64,000 nucleotides of DNA from Mycoplasmatota bacterium (GCA_018622675.1 CP076020.1:1488001-1552000), one strand, 5' to 3'; positions 16,993 to 27,856 are shown, numbered from the stretch's first letter. Translations and numbers: made by a program. The notes: generated by a model from the letters alone, not told the origin.

Positions 16993-17940
16993 TTAGTGTT
17001 TAGCTAAGCTTAAATTCAATTCTTCAAGCTTTTGCTTAACTTCTTTCAATGATTTTTTACCAAGATTTCTTACTTTCATCATGTCTTCTTCAGTTTTTTC
17101 AATAAGTTCTGATAGATTATTGATGCCTGCACGTTTTAAACAGTTATAAGAACGCACAGATAAGTCTAAATCTTCTATTGGTTTTTCTAAATTTTTATTA
17201 GTTTCTTCAACTTCTCTTTCTACCATAAACTCTTCATCAGCAGCTTTTTCTGATAAATCAACGAATTCATTTAAGTGATCAATTAACATTTTAGATGCTA
17301 ATCCAATCGCGTCCTTAGGATTAATAGATTTATCTGTCCAAACTTCCATTGTAAGTTTATCATAGTCAGCAGAGTCTTCAACTCTTGTTTTTTCAACATC
17401 ATATTTTGCTCGTGTAATTGGTGTATAGATACTGTCAATTGCTATGTCATTCACATCATCTTTGTATTTAGCATTTTCAACTGCACTTACATATCCATTA
17501 CCTTTTTTTGCTTTAAGTGTCATTCTTAAGACACCTTTATTCACACGGCAAATGAAATGATCTGGGTTTTTAACTTCAACTTCTTCATCAGCTATAATAT
17601 CTGATGCATATACATCTCTAGGCCCTTCAACAGATATATCCAAACGTTTTTCAACTAAGGGTTCTTCATTATCTATTGATAAAATTACACCTTTAAGATT
17701 TAAAATGATGGTTGTTACATCTTCAATCACACCATCTATAGGTGTAAATTCATGAACAACCCCTGCGATATTAACATTAACGATTGCTGCGCCAGGTAAA
17801 GAAGACAATAAAACTCGTCTCAAAGAGTTACCTAGTGTGATACCGTAACCTCTCTCTAGAGGTGAGATAGTGAACTTTCCGTAGTTATCCTCTAACTTAA
17901 CGATTTCTGTTTTAGGTTTTTCGAATTTCAAGTCCTTCAT
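16993..17940 (-). CDS. rpoA: DNA-directed RNA polymerase alpha subunit
   Basis: Assembles the RNA polymerase core and contacts promoter UP elements and activators. The 315 residues include the N-terminal dimerisation domain (LERGYGITLGNSLRRVLLSSLPG near 27-50). A flexible linker (near 225-245) leads to the C-terminal domain (LSVRSYNCLKRAGINNLSEL..RNLGKKSLKEVKQKL), where the DNA-contacting Arg, Asn and Lys are conserved. It lies 9 bases after rpsK, in the usual place in the alpha operon. Confidence 0.98.
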   Translation of the reverse strand: MKDLKFEKPKTEIVKLEDNYGKFTISPLERGYGITLGNSLRRVLLSSLPGAAIVNVNIAGVVHEFTPIDGVIEDVTTIILNLKGVILSIDNEEPLVEKRLDISVEGPRDVYASDIIADEEVEVKNPDHFICRVNKGVLRMTLKAKKGNGYVSAVENAKYKDDVNDIAIDSIYTPITRAKYDVEKTRVEDSADYDKLTMEVWTDKSINPKDAIGLASKMLIDHLNEFVDLSEKAADEEFMVEREVEETNKNLEKPIEDLDLSVRSYNCLKRAGINNLSELIEKTEEDMMKVRNLGKKSLKEVKQKLEELNLSLAKH

Positions 17941-17949
17941 CGTTACCTC

Positions 17950-18339
17950 CTAACCACGAGGTCGTTTTGGTGGACGACATCCGTTATGAGGAACTGGTGT
18001 AACATCTTTAATTGCTGTAATTTCAAGTCCTGCTACTTGTAAGCTTCTAATTGCAGCCTCACGTCCAGGTCCTGGACCTTTGACTTCTACTTCAACTTTT
18101 AATACCCCGTGATCCATAGCTGATTTTGCTGCTGCTTCAGAAGCTAAACCTGCTGCAAAAGGAGTAGATTTACGGCTACCTTTATACCCAATTGCTCCAG
18201 CTGAACTCCAAGCGATTGCATTACCACTTGAATCAGTGATTGTAATAATAGTATTATTGAAAGTCGAATGAATATGCGCTATTCCTGAAGGAATATTCTT
18301 TTTCACACGACGTTTTGATTTTACTTTTTTACGTGCCAT
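17950..18339 (-). CDS. rpsK: 30S ribosomal protein S11
   Basis: Platform protein that lines the path of the mRNA Shine-Dalgarno helix. The 129 residues carry [18 protein letters not shown], the [16 protein letters not shown] segment and the C-terminal [13 protein letters not shown]. The gene is 18 bases after rpsM and is preceded by a good Shine-Dalgarno (GAAGGGAG). Confidence 0.98.
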   Translation of the reverse strand: MARKKVKSKRRVKKNIPSGIAHIHSTFNNTIITITDSSGNAIAWSSAGAIGYKGSRKSTPFAAGLASEAAAKSAMDHGVLKVEVEVKGPGPGREAAIRSLQVAGLEITAIKDVTPVPHNGCRPPKRPRG

Positions 18340-18357
18340 TTTATTCAGTCTCCCTTC

Positions 18358-18723
18358 TTATTTTTTCTTATTAGCTACAGTTCTTCTTGGACCTTTACGC
18401 GTTCTTGCATTGTTACGAGTATTTTGTCCACGTACAGGTAACCCTCTACGATGTCTTAATCCACGGTAACTTCCAATTTCACTTAAACGTTTAATGTTTA
18501 AAGCTACTTCACGTCTCAAGTCACCTTCGACTGTAAACTTTTCAACTTCTTGACGAATTTTTACTACATCTGAGTCTGATAAATCTTTTACTCTTGTGCT
18601 TTCATCTATACCAGCAGCTGCTAAAATCTCTTCAGATCTAGTTCTACCGATTCCATATACATATGTTAAAGCAACAACGACTCTTTTTTCTTTAGGAATA
18701 TCAACTCCTGCGATTCTTGCCAT
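18358..18723 (-). CDS. rpsM: 30S ribosomal protein S13
   Basis: Head protein that forms the bridge to L5 and touches the P-site tRNA. The 121 residues match the family: [14 protein letters not shown] at the start, [14 protein letters not shown], and the basic C-terminus [23 protein letters not shown] lies 5 bases before the ATG. It follows rpmJ by 9 bases. Confidence 0.98.
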   Translation of the reverse strand: MARIAGVDIPKEKRVVVALTYVYGIGRTRSEEILAAAGIDESTRVKDLSDSDVVKIRQEVEKFTVEGDLRREVALNIKRLSEIGSYRGLRHRRGLPVRGQNTRNNARTRKGPRRTVANKKK

Positions 18724-18732
18724 AGTTTCCTC

Positions 18733-18849
18733 CTATTTTCCTTGTCTTTGTTTATGTTTTGGATTATCACAAATTACATAAACTCTACCTTTTCTTTTTA
18801 TGATTTTACATTTATCACAGATTTTTTTTACAGATGGTCTTACTTTCAT
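18733..18849 (-). CDS. rpmJ: 50S ribosomal protein L36
   Basis: A 38-residue zinc-binding protein of the large subunit. The sequence begins [15 protein letters not shown] and ends KHKQRQGK. Its zinc ligands are C11, C14, C27 and H32, so this is the zinc-containing (C+) form. AGGAGGTAATGGT precedes the ATG at 18849. It sits between infA and rpsM, as in most bacteria. Confidence 0.97.
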   Translation of the reverse strand: MKVRPSVKKICDKCKIIKRKGRVYVICDNPKHKQRQGK

Positions 18850-18885
18850 ACCATTACCTCCTTAAAATCTTTCCTTATATATTTA

Positions 18886-19110
18886 TTAATTTTTCATACG
18901 ATATGTAATGCGTCCACGTGTTAGGTCGTAGGTTGATAATTCAACTTTTACTTTATCACCTGGTAAAATGCGTATGTAATGCATGCGGATTTTACCAGAA
19001 ACGTGTCCGATGATACGGTGCTGATTTTCTAGCTCAATTACGAACTTTGCATTAGGTAAAACTTCAATTACAGTTCCTACCATTTCAATTATATCTTCTT
19101 TTTGTGCCAA
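18886..19110 (-). CDS. infA: translation initiation factor IF-1
   Basis: Binds the A site of the small subunit during initiation. The S1-like OB fold is evident ([46 protein letters not shown]). The frame reaches a GTG at 19119 that forms part of the GGAGTG Shine-Dalgarno. The TTG at 19110 gives [12 protein letters not shown], which aligns with the MAKEDVIE start of other IF-1 proteins, so a TTG start and 74 residues are preferred. A TTG start is itself sensitive to initiation factors. It lies 12 bases after map and 36 before rpmJ. Confidence 0.95.
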   Translation of the reverse strand: MAQKEDIIEMVGTVIEVLPNAKFVIELENQHRIIGHVSGKIRMHYIRILPGDKVKVELSTYDLTRGRITYRMKN

Positions 19111-19122
19111 ATCAATCACTCC

Positions 19123-19872
19123 TTATAATTTGGTTAATATTTCGTAACCTGTTTTTGTAATCAATATTGAATGCTCAAAATGAGCTGATATCGATTTATC
19201 TCTGGTTACTGCTGTCCAACCGTCAGTTAATACTCTGACATCTTTATTCCCTAAATTTATCATTGGTTCAATTGCTAAAGTCATACCGGCTTTAAGTTTA
19301 GGCCCTCTTCCAGGTAATCCAAAATTTGGTATTTGTGGATCTTCATGAAGTTCTCTACCTACACCGTGCCCGACAAATTCTCTAACAACACTATAACCTA
19401 GTTTTTCTGCGTGCTTTTGAATTGCATGAGATATATCTGATAAACGATTACCAGCTTTAGCAAATTCAAGTCCTTTAAATAAACTTTCCTCTGTTCCACT
19501 AAGTAATTGTTTTGCTTGATCAGATATTTCCCCGCATGCATAAGTCCATGCTGAGTCTCCATGATATCCTTTGTAAATAGCGCCAATATCCACTGAGACG
19601 ATATCGCCTTCTTTGATAATGCGTTTTTTACTTGGAATACCGTGTACAACTTCTTCATTGATTGATATGCATGCTGAAGCGGGAAAACCATTATAGTTTT
19701 TAAAAGATGGAATTGCATCATTCTCACGAATAACTCTTTCAATTAAATCGTCTAGATCTTTTGTTGAGATACCAGGCTTAATGTAATTCTTAGCAGCTTG
19801 ATGCGCTAAAGCTACAATAAGCCCAGCTTCTCTCATAAGTTCAATTTCTCTATTTGATTTAAGTTTAATCAT
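19123..19872 (-). CDS. map: type I methionine aminopeptidase
   Basis: Removes the N-terminal Met from new proteins. The 249 residues include all the metal ligands of the pita-bread fold: D95 and D106 ([17 protein letters not shown]), H169 (FVGHGVGR), E202 (AIEPM) and E233 (FEHSI). H78 in VVHGIP is the conserved substrate-binding His. It overlaps adk by 4 bases (ATGA) and is followed by infA. In Bacillus a small gene lies between map and infA; it is absent here. Confidence 0.97.
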   Translation of the reverse strand: MIKLKSNREIELMREAGLIVALAHQAAKNYIKPGISTKDLDDLIERVIRENDAIPSFKNYNGFPASACISINEEVVHGIPSKKRIIKEGDIVSVDIGAIYKGYHGDSAWTYACGEISDQAKQLLSGTEESLFKGLEFAKAGNRLSDISHAIQKHAEKLGYSVVREFVGHGVGRELHEDPQIPNFGLPGRGPKLKAGMTLAIEPMINLGNKDVRVLTDGWTAVTRDKSISAHFEHSILITKTGYEILTKL

Positions 19873-20522
19873 TGCAACTCACCTAGTTTTTTTAATATAT
19901 CTTCAAATACTTGATCACTAGAATTTTCACCATCAATAACCAATAGAAGATTTTTATTTTCATAATAATCCAATAATGGTTGCGTTTTATTTTTATAGAT
20001 TTTCAATCTATTTAAAACTGATTCTTTTAAATCATCAGGTCTCTGAATTAAATGATGTCCACAGACATCGCAAATACCTTCAACTTTTGGTGGATGATAC
20101 TCTAAGTGATAAGTCTCACCACAATTAGAGCACACTCTTCTTCCTGACATACGATCTGAAATAATATCATCATCAACATCAACATTGATGACAGCTGTTA
20201 GTTTAATGTCTAAATCATTTAACATCTCATCTAAAGCTTCTGCTTGCGCAATTGTTCTAGGATAACCATCTAGCATAAATCCGTTTTCAAATTTAGTCTT
20301 CGTTAATACCTCTTGAACTATATCATTTGTCATTTTATCAGGAACTAAATTTCCTTGATCTAAATATTTTTTAGCTTCCTGACCAATATAAGATCCCTTT
20401 TTTATTTCTTCACGATAAATTTCACCTGTAGAAATATGAGTTAAATTAAAATGATCAAGAATTTTTTTTGCTTGGGTACCTTTACCTGCTCCAGGTTTAC
20501 CCATAATTAATAAATTAATCAT
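19869..20522 (-). CDS. adk: adenylate kinase
   Basis: Interconverts AMP and ATP with ADP. The 217 residues include the P-loop [11 protein letters not shown] (7-17), the DGYPRT motif and a long LID that carries four zinc cysteines (CSNC and CDVC), as in Gram-positive enzymes. No good Shine-Dalgarno precedes the start, which lies 4 bases after secY, so translation is probably coupled to SecY. It overlaps map by 4 bases. Confidence 0.97.
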   Translation of the reverse strand: MINLLIMGKPGAGKGTQAKKILDHFNLTHISTGEIYREEIKKGSYIGQEAKKYLDQGNLVPDKMTNDIVQEVLTKTKFENGFMLDGYPRTIAQAEALDEMLNDLDIKLTAVINVDVDDDIISDRMSGRRVCSNCGETYHLEYHPPKVEGICDVCGHHLIQRPDDLKESVLNRLKIYKNKTQPLLDYYENKNLLLVIDGENSSDQVFEDILKKLGELQ

Positions 20523-20526
20523 GGCA

Positions 20527-21888
20527 CTATCTCATAAAGCCAGCATAAGCTTTTTCTTGAGTATCAGCTTCAATTTGTTTTGCTGTTTCAAGCGCTACAC
20601 CAACAATAATCAATAACGATGTCCCTCCAATTTGAGCATAATTATGTCCTAGAATAATCGATGTAATAATCGGTAAACTAGCCACAACAACTAAGTAGAA
20701 TGCACCAACAACTGTTACTCTAAATAATGTTTTAGTAATATGAGCTTCAGTTTCTTTTCCAGGTCTGACCCCAGGTATATAAGCATTTTGTTTGTTTAGG
20801 TTTTCTGCTATTTGTTCTGGTTTAATCAAAATGAACGAATAGAAGAATGTAAAAATAAAGATTAGTAATACATACAAGACAAAACCAATTGGTTCAGTAT
20901 ATGTAAAAATTTGTTGGAACCAGTTCATCGTTCTTGATGTTCCGTCAGCATTACCTGCGACATAACCGATGACTGTTAAGGGTAAAGACAAAATAATTGA
21001 TGCAAAGATAACTGGAATCACACCCGCTGTATTTAATTTAATCGGAATGTTAGATTCAGTTTTTCCTTTAAATTTCGCTGAGCCTGGTCTATTTGCATAT
21101 TGAATAGGGACTTTTCTTACAGCAATTTGCATATAAGTTACCCCAACTAATACTAAAACAAACATCAGCATGCTGACACCAAATAATACATAGCCTCCAA
21201 ATTGTCCTTGGTTTACAAAAACACTTTGTAAAGCATTATTAGGGTCTGCTATATAGTATTGAACCAAAGATACAATCGTTCCAGGGAAAGAAATAATAAT
21301 CCCCGCTACGATTAACATCGATGTTCCATTACCGATACCTTTAAGCGTAATTTGATCTGACAACCAAATCATTAATGCAGTCCCTGCAGTTAATACAACT
21401 GCTATATAGAAATACACAATGAACCATAGGTTTCTACCACCCAAAGTTGCCCAATCTGACGCTTGAGAAGTGAATAGTCCAGCACCCACATTATTAAATG
21501 CAAATGTCATTGCAATCGCTTGAACGAAAGCTAAGGCAATTGCTAGATAACGTGTCAATCTAGAGATTTTCTTCTTGCCGACTTCTCCTTCTTCACTCCA
21601 CTCTTTTAAGAATGGAACAATATCCATTTGTAATAACTGCACAACAATTGATGCAGTAATATATGGACTAATACCTAGAGCAACAACTGAATAATTTCTT
21701 AAAGCTCCCCCAGATATTGAGTTGGCGATTCCTAAGAATCCACCTTCAAACGCATCTCCAAATGCAGCTTGATCAACCAATGGAACGGTCACTTTTGTTA
21801 AAAGTTTAAAGATTAAAAAGATCAATAAAGTGAAAGCAATTTTTTTCAAGACTTCTTTGTTACTGAAAATCTTTTTAATTGTTTCCAT
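20527..21888 (-). CDS. secY: preprotein translocase subunit SecY
   Basis: Forms the channel of the Sec translocon in the cytoplasmic membrane. The 453 residues have ten hydrophobic segments and the family signatures (ALGISPYITASIVVQLLQ near the plug, the cytoplasmic loop with RKVPIQYANR, and the C-terminal YIPGVRPGKET). It shares one base with the rplO stop (TAATG) behind AGAGGTG. The lipoproteins found further along the window depend on this channel for export. Confidence 0.98.
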   Translation of the reverse strand: METIKKIFSNKEVLKKIAFTLLIFLIFKLLTKVTVPLVDQAAFGDAFEGGFLGIANSISGGALRNYSVVALGISPYITASIVVQLLQMDIVPFLKEWSEEGEVGKKKISRLTRYLAIALAFVQAIAMTFAFNNVGAGLFTSQASDWATLGGRNLWFIVYFYIAVVLTAGTALMIWLSDQITLKGIGNGTSMLIVAGIIISFPGTIVSLVQYYIADPNNALQSVFVNQGQFGGYVLFGVSMLMFVLVLVGVTYMQIAVRKVPIQYANRPGSAKFKGKTESNIPIKLNTAGVIPVIFASIILSLPLTVIGYVAGNADGTSRTMNWFQQIFTYTEPIGFVLYVLLIFIFTFFYSFILIKPEQIAENLNKQNAYIPGVRPGKETEAHITKTLFRVTVVGAFYLVVVASLPIITSIILGHNYAQIGGTSLLIIVGVALETAKQIEADTQEKAYAGFMR

Positions 21889-22328
21889 TATATCACCTCT
21901 ACCGTGCCACCAGCTGCTTCTATTGCTTCTTTAGCAGAAGCTGAAAATTTGTGAGCTTTAACAGTTAGTTTAGTTTCAAGTTTTCCTCTACCTAGAATTT
22001 TTACACCACTTAATTCTTTGCGAATCACGCGATCTTTAAGTAATAATTCAGGAGTTACTTCTGTTTCTGCTTCATATCTTTCAAGGTCAGATAAATTGAC
22101 TACAGCGAATTCCTTTCTGAAAGGATTTGTAAATCCTTTTTTTGGAAGACGTTTGAATAATGGAGTTTGTCCACCTTCAAAACCAAGTCTAACGCCACCA
22201 CCTGAACGAGAATTTTGTCCGTTATGACCACGTCCAGCTGTTTTACCTAAACCACTACCATTTCCACGACCTACTCTTTTTTTGTAATGAGTAGCTCCTG
22301 CGTTTGGTTTTAATTCGTGTAATTTCAT
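21888..22328 (-). CDS. rplO: 50S ribosomal protein L15
   Basis: Late-assembly protein of the large subunit. The 146 residues begin [22 protein letters not shown], followed by the Gly/Arg-rich region ([22 protein letters not shown]) that threads through 23S rRNA and ending in a globular fold. It is 11 bases after rpmD and overlaps secY by one base. Confidence 0.98.
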   Translation of the reverse strand: MKLHELKPNAGATHYKKRVGRGNGSGLGKTAGRGHNGQNSRSGGGVRLGFEGGQTPLFKRLPKKGFTNPFRKEFAVVNLSDLERYEAETEVTPELLLKDRVIRKELSGVKILGRGKLETKLTVKAHKFSASAKEAIEAAGGTVEVI

Positions 22329-22339
22329 ATCAACACCCC

Positions 22340-22525
22340 CTACTTACTAACTTCTTCGACATTAACTAAATGACTAATTGTATTGATCATACCTTTAATC
22401 ATATCTGTGTCTTCAACAACAACAGATGAGTTTCTTTTAGTTAGTCCTAGAGCTTTAACTGTTTTTACTTGATTAGGTTTTCTACCTGATAGACCCTTTG
22501 CTAGGGTCACTTTAATTTTTGCCAT
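22340..22525 (-). CDS. rpmD: 50S ribosomal protein L30
   Basis: Small large-subunit protein of 61 residues with the [21 protein letters not shown] signature. It overlaps rpsE by one base and precedes rplO, as in Bacillus. L30 is dispensable and missing in some Mollicutes, so its presence fits an Acholeplasma-like lineage more than a mycoplasma. Confidence 0.96.
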   Translation of the reverse strand: MAKIKVTLAKGLSGRKPNQVKTVKALGLTKRNSSVVVEDTDMIKGMINTISHLVNVEEVSK

Positions 22526-23058
22526 TAGTGTAGTACCTCCTCAACAGTTAATCCTCTCATAGCTGCAACTTCTTCAACAGTTCTTAATTCACTTAAAGCT
22601 TGAATTGTTGCACTTACGATATTAACTGGAGCATCTGAACCTAAAGATTTAGATAAAACATCTTTGATTCCTGCTAATTCTAAGACAGCACGTACTGCAC
22701 CACCAGCGATTACACCGGTACCTTCAACAGCTGGTCTTAAGAATACTTTTCCACCACCGAATTTTCCAGTGATTGTATGAGGTATTGTTGTTCCATTAGT
22801 AGGAACTTCAATAATATTTTTCTTAGCGGTCTCAATTGCTTTTTTGATTGCATCTGGAACCTCGCTAGCTTTTCCGATTCCAAATCCTACTTTTCCATTT
22901 TGATCGCCAACAACAACTAAAGCAGAAAATTTAAAACGTCTACCACCTTTAACAACTTTGGTTACACGCCCAATATTAACTACTCTTTCTTCATAAAGTT
23001 TTGGCTCTCTTTTAGAACGAGGTTTTCTTCCTCTTTTGCTACTCTTATTGTTTTCCAT
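22525..23058 (-). CDS. rpsE: 30S ribosomal protein S5
   Basis: Accuracy-related protein at the mRNA entry site. The 177 residues have a basic N-terminal tail ([12 protein letters not shown]), the double-stranded-RNA-binding type domain ([18 protein letters not shown]) and the C-terminal domain ([23 protein letters not shown]). It is 17 bases after rplR and shares its last base with the rpmD start (TAATG). Confidence 0.98.
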   Translation of the reverse strand: MENNKSSKRGRKPRSKREPKLYEERVVNIGRVTKVVKGGRRFKFSALVVVGDQNGKVGFGIGKASEVPDAIKKAIETAKKNIIEVPTNGTTIPHTITGKFGGGKVFLRPAVEGTGVIAGGAVRAVLELAGIKDVLSKSLGSDAPVNIVSATIQALSELRTVEEVAAMRGLTVEEVLH

Positions 23059-23075
23059 TTAGATTACCTCCTTCA

Positions 23076-23426
23076 TTAGAATTCTAGCCCTGCTGCTCTA
23101 GCAGCATCTGCTAAAGCTTTTACTCTACCATGGTATAAATATCCTCCACGGTCGAATACGACTTTTTTAATACCTTTTTTAACTGCTTTTTCAGCAACTA
23201 ATTTACCTACAGATTTTGCGCCTTCAATATTTGCTCCATTTTCTAAACCTAGTGATGAAGCTTGTGCTAATGTTACAGAATTTGTATCGTCTATGATTTG
23301 TGCATAAATTTGTTTGTTAGAACGGAAAACGTTTAGACGTGGTCTTTCAGGAGTTCCTTTAATATAGAATCTCATACGACGATGTCTAATTTTTCTATTT
23401 TTGTTTTTTATAACTGGTTTAAACAT
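23076..23426 (-). CDS. rplR: 50S ribosomal protein L18
   Basis: Binds 5S rRNA in the central protuberance. The 116 residues have the basic N-terminus ([14 protein letters not shown]), [24 protein letters not shown] and the C-terminal [26 protein letters not shown] that are typical of the family. It follows rplF by 19 bases. Confidence 0.98.
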   Translation of the reverse strand: MFKPVIKNKNRKIRHRRMRFYIKGTPERPRLNVFRSNKQIYAQIIDDTNSVTLAQASSLGLENGANIEGAKSVGKLVAEKAVKKGIKKVVFDRGGYLYHGRVKALADAARAAGLEF

Positions 23427-23445
23427 AATATCACCTCAACTGCGA

Positions 23446-23988
23446 TTAAGCAGCTGTTTTCCCTTCTTTACGACGTACATATTCATCTTTGTAACGAATA
23501 CCTTTTCCAAGATATGGTTCAGGTAAACGAACCTTACGAATATTTGCGGCAAATTCACCGACTTGTTGTTTATTAGCACCTTTTACGTGTACTTCTGTAT
23601 TTTTTGGAACTTCCACGGTAATTCCTTCAGGAACTTCCATTTCAACTGGGTTAGAATATCCAACATTAAGAACTAATGTATTTGAACCTTTTAATTGCGC
23701 ACGGTATCCGACACCTTTAATTTCAAGGGCTTTTAAATATCCTTCACTTACTCCAATAACCATATTATTCAATAACGCTCTAGTTGTTCCGTGTAAAGCA
23801 CGGTTGCGTAATGAATCATTTGGTCGGGTTACAGAAATTTCGTCTTCATTTATATTAATTGTCATATTTTTATCGAATCCAAAGCTTAATTCTCCTTTAG
23901 GGCCTTTAACTTCAACGAAATTATCTTCGTTAACGTTAATTTCTAACCCTTGAGGAAGCTTGATCGATTGTTTACCAACTCGACTCAT
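23446..23988 (-). CDS. rplF: 50S ribosomal protein L6
   Basis: Lies near the factor-binding site of the large subunit. The 180 residues form two similar alpha/beta domains, starting [17 protein letters not shown] and ending with [21 protein letters not shown]. Normal length. It follows rpsH by 30 bases with a good Shine-Dalgarno. Confidence 0.98.
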   Translation of the reverse strand: MSRVGKQSIKLPQGLEINVNEDNFVEVKGPKGELSFGFDKNMTININEDEISVTRPNDSLRNRALHGTTRALLNNMVIGVSEGYLKALEIKGVGYRAQLKGSNTLVLNVGYSNPVEMEVPEGITVEVPKNTEVHVKGANKQQVGEFAANIRKVRLPEPYLGKGIRYKDEYVRRKEGKTAA

Positions 23989-24018
23989 AGTTTTCTTGCA
24001 CCTCCATTAATTTTTTTA

Positions 24019-24420
24019 TTACCATACATATGCTAGTACTTCGCCGCCAACTTTTTCTTTTCTCGCAGCTCTATCAGTTAATAGACCTTTTGATGTAGAA
24101 ATAATTGCAATCCCTAGTCCGTTAAGAACTTTAGGAATATCGTCAGTTTTAGCATACACACGTAATCCAGGTTTGGAAATCTTTTTCAAACCTCTTATAA
24201 CTCTTTCTTCATTATCTAAATATTTTAATTGTATACGTAAAGTACCTTGCACTCCTCCGTCATTTACACTTTCAAAATCAGTGATATATCCTTCTTGTTT
24301 TAAAACGGTAAGGATTTCTGATTTTAATTTAGATGCTGGTAACTCAACTTTTTTATGTTTCATTTGATTTGCGTTGCGAATTCTTGTTAACATATCCGCA
24401 ATAGGATCTGTCATGACCAT
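24019..24420 (-). CDS. rpsH: 30S ribosomal protein S8
   Basis: Primary 16S rRNA-binding protein and, in many bacteria, the translational repressor of the spc operon. The 133 residues begin [16 protein letters not shown], as in Bacillus, and end with [34 protein letters not shown] is 10 bases before the first ATG, which is preferred over the ATG at codon 3. The 53-base gap before it is among the longest in the cluster and could hold a regulatory hairpin, though I see no clear S8-site. Confidence 0.97.
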   Translation of the reverse strand: MVMTDPIADMLTRIRNANQMKHKKVELPASKLKSEILTVLKQEGYITDFESVNDGGVQGTLRIQLKYLDNEERVIRGLKKISKPGLRVYAKTDDIPKVLNGLGIAIISTSKGLLTDRAARKEKVGGEVLAYVW

Positions 24421-24473
24421 ATCAATAATGCCTCCTTCCTTGATTTATAGGAAATAATTTCTTTCATAATATA

Positions 24474-24659
24474 TTACCAACTTGCTTTTTTAACACCAGG
24501 GATTTGACCCTTGTAAGCTAATTCTCTAAAACAAATACGACATAGTCTAAATTTGCGATATACAGAATGAGGACGTCCACAACGTTCACATCTTGTATAA
24601 TTTCTCACTGGAAATTTATTTCCGCGTTTTTGACTAACTTTTTTTGATGTTTTTGCCAT
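24474..24659 (-). CDS. rpsN: 30S ribosomal protein S14, zinc type
   Basis: Head protein of 61 residues with four zinc ligands in two CxxC pairs (CERC and CRIC). It is the short zinc-binding form of S14, as found in most Firmicutes. The C-terminal [11 protein letters not shown] is the family signature. It follows rplE by 9 bases. Confidence 0.98.
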   Translation of the reverse strand: MAKTSKKVSQKRGNKFPVRNYTRCERCGRPHSVYRKFRLCRICFRELAYKGQIPGVKKASW

Positions 24660-24668
24660 TGTATCCTC

Positions 24669-25208
24669 CTATCTTCTAAACGGCATTCCAAATTGACTTA
24701 ACAATTCGAAAGCTTCTTGATCAGTATTTGCTGATGTAACGATAACAATATCCATCCCTCTGATTTTTCCTACTTTATCGTAGTCAATTTCAGGGAAAAT
24801 TAATTGTTCTTTAACACCAAGCGTATAGTTTCCTCTTCCGTCAAATCCTTTAGGGTTAATTCCTCTAAAGTCTCTAACTCTTGGTAGGGCAAGTGAGATT
24901 AATTTATCAAAGAAATCATACATTCTTTGTCCTCTTAAAGTCACTTTACATCCAATAGGCATACCTTCTCTTAATTTATATGTCGCTATAGATTTTTTAG
25001 CTCTTGTAATCACTGGCTTTTGTCCTGTAATTTGTGTTAATTCACTAACAGCATTATCTAATACTTTTGGATTTTGAACCGCATCTCCAGCACCAATATT
25101 AATCACAATCTTGCTGATTTTCGGTGTCTCCATGATGGAAGAATAATTGAATTTTTCCATTAAAGATGGTGTAATCTCTTTACGGTATTTCTCTTGTAAT
25201 CTATTCAT
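24669..25208 (-). CDS. rplE: 50S ribosomal protein L5
   Basis: Binds 5S rRNA and forms the bridge to S13. The 179 residues include [18 protein letters not shown], the [20 protein letters not shown] block and the C-terminal [25 protein letters not shown]. Length and start are normal. It follows rplX by 15 bases. Confidence 0.98.
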   Translation of the reverse strand: MNRLQEKYRKEITPSLMEKFNYSSIMETPKISKIVINIGAGDAVQNPKVLDNAVSELTQITGQKPVITRAKKSIATYKLREGMPIGCKVTLRGQRMYDFFDKLISLALPRVRDFRGINPKGFDGRGNYTLGVKEQLIFPEIDYDKVGKIRGMDIVIVTSANTDQEAFELLSQFGMPFRR

Positions 25209-25223
25209 TATTTTCTCCCTTCA

Positions 25224-25562
25224 CTATTTCAATTCTTTGCCAGATTTTTTAGCATATCTAACTTTTTTAGTAACTTCTTCTTTGTTTTTTGTTTCAGTTA
25301 CTGTTTTATATCCGATTCTTGTTCTTGTTTTATCTTTAGGATCAATTAACATCACGTTTGAAGCATGAATTGGTTTTTCAATTTCAATGATTCCACCATC
25401 AGGATTTACTTGAGATGGTTTAAGATGTTTTTTGATTTTTGTTAATCCTTCACCTTCTAAAACAACACGATTTGTTTTTGTAAGGACTTTAAGAATTGTT
25501 CCTTCTTTTCCTTTGTCTGCGCCAGAGATTATAATTACTTTATCACCTTTTTTAAATTTCAT
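25224..25562 (-). CDS. rplX: 50S ribosomal protein L24
   Basis: Assembly-initiating large-subunit protein with a KOW motif ([20 protein letters not shown], near residues 4-24). The 112 residues are slightly longer than average because of the Lys-rich C-terminal half. It follows rplN by 11 bases. Confidence 0.97.
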   Translation of the reverse strand: MKFKKGDKVIIISGADKGKEGTILKVLTKTNRVVLEGEGLTKIKKHLKPSQVNPDGGIIEIEKPIHASNVMLIDPKDKTRTRIGYKTVTETKNKEEVTKKVRYAKKSGKELK

Positions 25563-25573
25563 AAATGCGCCTC

Positions 25574-25942
25574 CTATAATACTTCTGGAGCTAAAGAAAC
25601 TATTTTCGTGTAATTAGCGTCTCTTAACTCTCTTGCAACAGGACCAAAAATTCTGGTTCCTCTCATGTTGCCATCTTCTTTTAATATTACTGCTGCGTTA
25701 TCATCAAATTGAATAAATGATCCATCTGCACGTTGTAATGCATATTTTGTTCTAACGATTACTGCTTTAACAACTTCACCTTTTTTAACCATTCCACCAG
25801 GAATAGCGTTTTTTACTGAAGCTACGACAACGTCTCCAATTCCAGCATACTTACGGCTAGTACCACCAAGTACTTTAATTGTTTGAATAATTCTTGCACC
25901 TGAGTTATCAGCGATTTTTAGTTTCGTTTCTTGTTGTATCAT
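25574..25942 (-). CDS. rplN: 50S ribosomal protein L14
   Basis: Large-subunit protein at the subunit interface. The 122 residues are typical: [17 protein letters not shown] at the start, [17 protein letters not shown], and [14 protein letters not shown] near the end. It follows rpsQ by 15 bases. Confidence 0.98.
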   Translation of the reverse strand: MIQQETKLKIADNSGARIIQTIKVLGGTSRKYAGIGDVVVASVKNAIPGGMVKKGEVVKAVIVRTKYALQRADGSFIQFDDNAAVILKEDGNMRGTRIFGPVARELRDANYTKIVSLAPEVL

Positions 25943-25957
25943 ATCAATTCCCCCGTC

Positions 25958-26215
25958 CTAAATAGTCTTACTTTTTTCAACTATTTCGACTAAACGGAAT
26001 CGCTTAGTAGCTGATAAAGGTCTGCATTCTGTTATTCTTACAACATCACCATTTTTTGCTTCATTTTTCTCGTCGTGAGCTCTGAATTTTTTAGAAGAGA
26101 TAACTCTTTTTCCATACAATGGATGTTTTTTATACGTAGTTACTAGTACTGTAATTGTTTTATCATTTGCATCTGATACAACATTTCCAGTAAAAAATTT
26201 TCTTACTTTTTCCAT
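25958..26215 (-). CDS. rpsQ: 30S ribosomal protein S17
   Basis: Primary 16S rRNA-binding protein with an OB fold. [20 protein letters not shown] and the C-terminal [23 protein letters not shown] are conserved. Two adjacent ATG codons (26218 and 26215) follow GGGGGAGG. The second gives the more usual 6-base spacing and is used here (85 residues), but the first cannot be excluded. Confidence 0.96.
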   Translation of the reverse strand: MEKVRKFFTGNVVSDANDKTITVLVTTYKKHPLYGKRVISSKKFRAHDEKNEAKNGDVVRITECRPLSATKRFRLVEIVEKSKTI

Positions 26216-26228
26216 CATTATCCTCCCC

Positions 26229-26423
26229 CTAACTTCTTTCTCTCTCGGTTAAAACTGTTTTCATTCTAGCAATCGTTTTTCTAATATTTGATAAGCGTGC
26301 AGTATTTTCTAATTGACCAGTCGCTTGCTTAAAACGTAGGTCAAACATTTCTTTTTTCAAATTATCAATTTCTTCTAAGATTTTTGCGGTGTCCCACTCG
26401 CGGATTTCTTTTGCATAAATCAT
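26229..26423 (-). CDS. rpmC: 50S ribosomal protein L29
   Basis: A 64-residue coiled-coil protein at the tunnel exit, where it forms part of the docking site for trigger factor and the [39 protein letters not shown] is conserved in pattern. It overlaps the end of rplP by 4 bases. Confidence 0.96.
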   Translation of the reverse strand: MIYAKEIREWDTAKILEEIDNLKKEMFDLRFKQATGQLENTARLSNIRKTIARMKTVLTERERS

Positions 26424-26842
26424 TTAGAATCACCACTTTCTTTTTTAACAAACTTCGTTCTAATAGGTAGTTTGTGAGCTGCAAGTCTTAAAGCTTCTTT
26501 AGCAACTTCTTCACTTACACCAGCAACTTCGAACATCACTGTTCCTTTTTTAACAACAGCTACCCATTCTTCTGGAGCACCTTTACCAGATCCCATACGG
26601 ACTTCTAAAGGTTTTTTAGTTTTTGCTAAGTGAGGGAAGATTTTAATCCATACTTTCCCAGCACGTTTCATATATCTAGTCATCGCAATACGACTAGCTT
26701 CGATTTGGCGTGAAGTAATCCAAGCACCATCTAAAGCTTTTAAACCGTATTCACCAAAAGTGATTTCTGAACCACCTTTAGCTAATCCTTCATAGCTCAC
26801 ACGATGAGGGCGACGATATTTTGTTCTTTTAGGCATTAACAT
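26420..26842 (-). CDS. rplP: 50S ribosomal protein L16
   Basis: Binds near the A-site tRNA elbow. The 140 residues contain [12 protein letters not shown] at the start, [19 protein letters not shown] and [17 protein letters not shown]. The start MLMPKR parallels MLLPKR of Bacillus and has GAGGGGG 9 bases upstream. Overlaps rpmC by 4 bases and follows rpsC by 2. Confidence 0.98.
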   Translation of the reverse strand: MLMPKRTKYRRPHRVSYEGLAKGGSEITFGEYGLKALDGAWITSRQIEASRIAMTRYMKRAGKVWIKIFPHLAKTKKPLEVRMGSGKGAPEEWVAVVKKGTVMFEVAGVSEEVAKEALRLAAHKLPIRTKFVKKESGDSK

Positions 26843-26844
26843 TT

Positions 26845-27495
26845 TTATTTACCCCCTCTTTTTTTAGAAGGAAGCACTTCTCCTTTGTAGATCCATACTT
26901 TAACACCTAATTTACCATATGTTGTATTAGCTTCTGCTAATGCATAGTCAATATCAGCTCTTAAAGTATGTAAAGGAACATTACCTTCGTTATATCCTTC
27001 ACTTCGTGCCATTTCAGCGCCACCTAAACGGCCTGAAATTAAGGTTTTACATCCTTTTGCACCAGATTTTAATGCTCTTTGAATCGCAACTTTTTGCACT
27101 CTTCTAAAAGATGCTCTATTTTCTAATTGTCTAGCAATATTTTCTGCAACCAATTTAGCATCGATTTCTGGGCGTTTGATTTCTACTACATTTAAGAATA
27201 CTTCTTTATTAGTAAGCTTTTGTAATTGTTCTACAACAGCTTTTTTAGTTTCAGCATTTCTACCAATAACCATACCTGGTTTAGCAGTATGTACTGTAAT
27301 AATAACTCTTTTTTTACTTCTTTCTATTACAACTTGAGAAACACTAGCGTTTTTATACAAATCTTCGATTAAGTCGCGAATTTTAATGTCTTCATGTAAT
27401 AAGTCAGCTACATCATTTTTTTCAGCATACCATCTAGATTCCCAATCACGAATGATTCCAATACGTTGTCCAACTGGATTTACTTTTTGTCCCAT
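26845..27495 (-). CDS. rpsC: 30S ribosomal protein S3
   Basis: Lines the mRNA entry channel and takes part in the ribosomal helicase. The 216 residues have the KH domain with [19 protein letters not shown] near residues 75-95 (a variant of the GxxG loop) and the C-terminal domain ([25 protein letters not shown]). It follows rplV by 11 bases. Confidence 0.98.
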   Translation of the reverse strand: MGQKVNPVGQRIGIIRDWESRWYAEKNDVADLLHEDIKIRDLIEDLYKNASVSQVVIERSKKRVIITVHTAKPGMVIGRNAETKKAVVEQLQKLTNKEVFLNVVEIKRPEIDAKLVAENIARQLENRASFRRVQKVAIQRALKSGAKGCKTLISGRLGGAEMARSEGYNEGNVPLHTLRADIDYALAEANTTYGKLGVKVWIYKGEVLPSKKRGGK

Positions 27496-27506
27496 AAAAT
27501 CCCTCC

Positions 27507-27854
27507 TTACTCTTTCTCAGCCACAGTTAAATATATGTGACTGGTTCTTTTTAAGATTTGGAATGCTCTACCTTGTGCATGTGGTTGCATTCTTTTTAGT
27601 GTTTTTCCTTCACCAACATAAATTTCTTTAACATATAGTTTATCTTGGTCTAGTTGATAATTATGTTCAGCGTTAGCTACTGCTGATTTAAGTAATTTTC
27701 CAACAACGATGGCTGATCTTTTCGGTGTGTTTCTTAATAAAGCATATGCTTCACCAACACTTTTACCTCTAATCAAATCCACCATTAATTTAACTTTACG
27801 AGGAGCTATTCTCACAGATCTTAAGACTGCTTTTGCTTCAGTAACTTGTTCCAT
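27507..27854 (-). CDS. rplV: 50S ribosomal protein L22
   Basis: Its long beta hairpin lines the exit tunnel at the constriction. The 115 residues include [22 protein letters not shown] and the hairpin [19 protein letters not shown]. No macrolide-type insertion or deletion is visible in the hairpin. It follows rpsS by 2 bases. Confidence 0.98.
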   Translation of the reverse strand: MEQVTEAKAVLRSVRIAPRKVKLMVDLIRGKSVGEAYALLRNTPKRSAIVVGKLLKSAVANAEHNYQLDQDKLYVKEIYVGEGKTLKRMQPHAQGRAFQILKRTSHIYLTVAEKE

Positions 27855-27856
27855 CT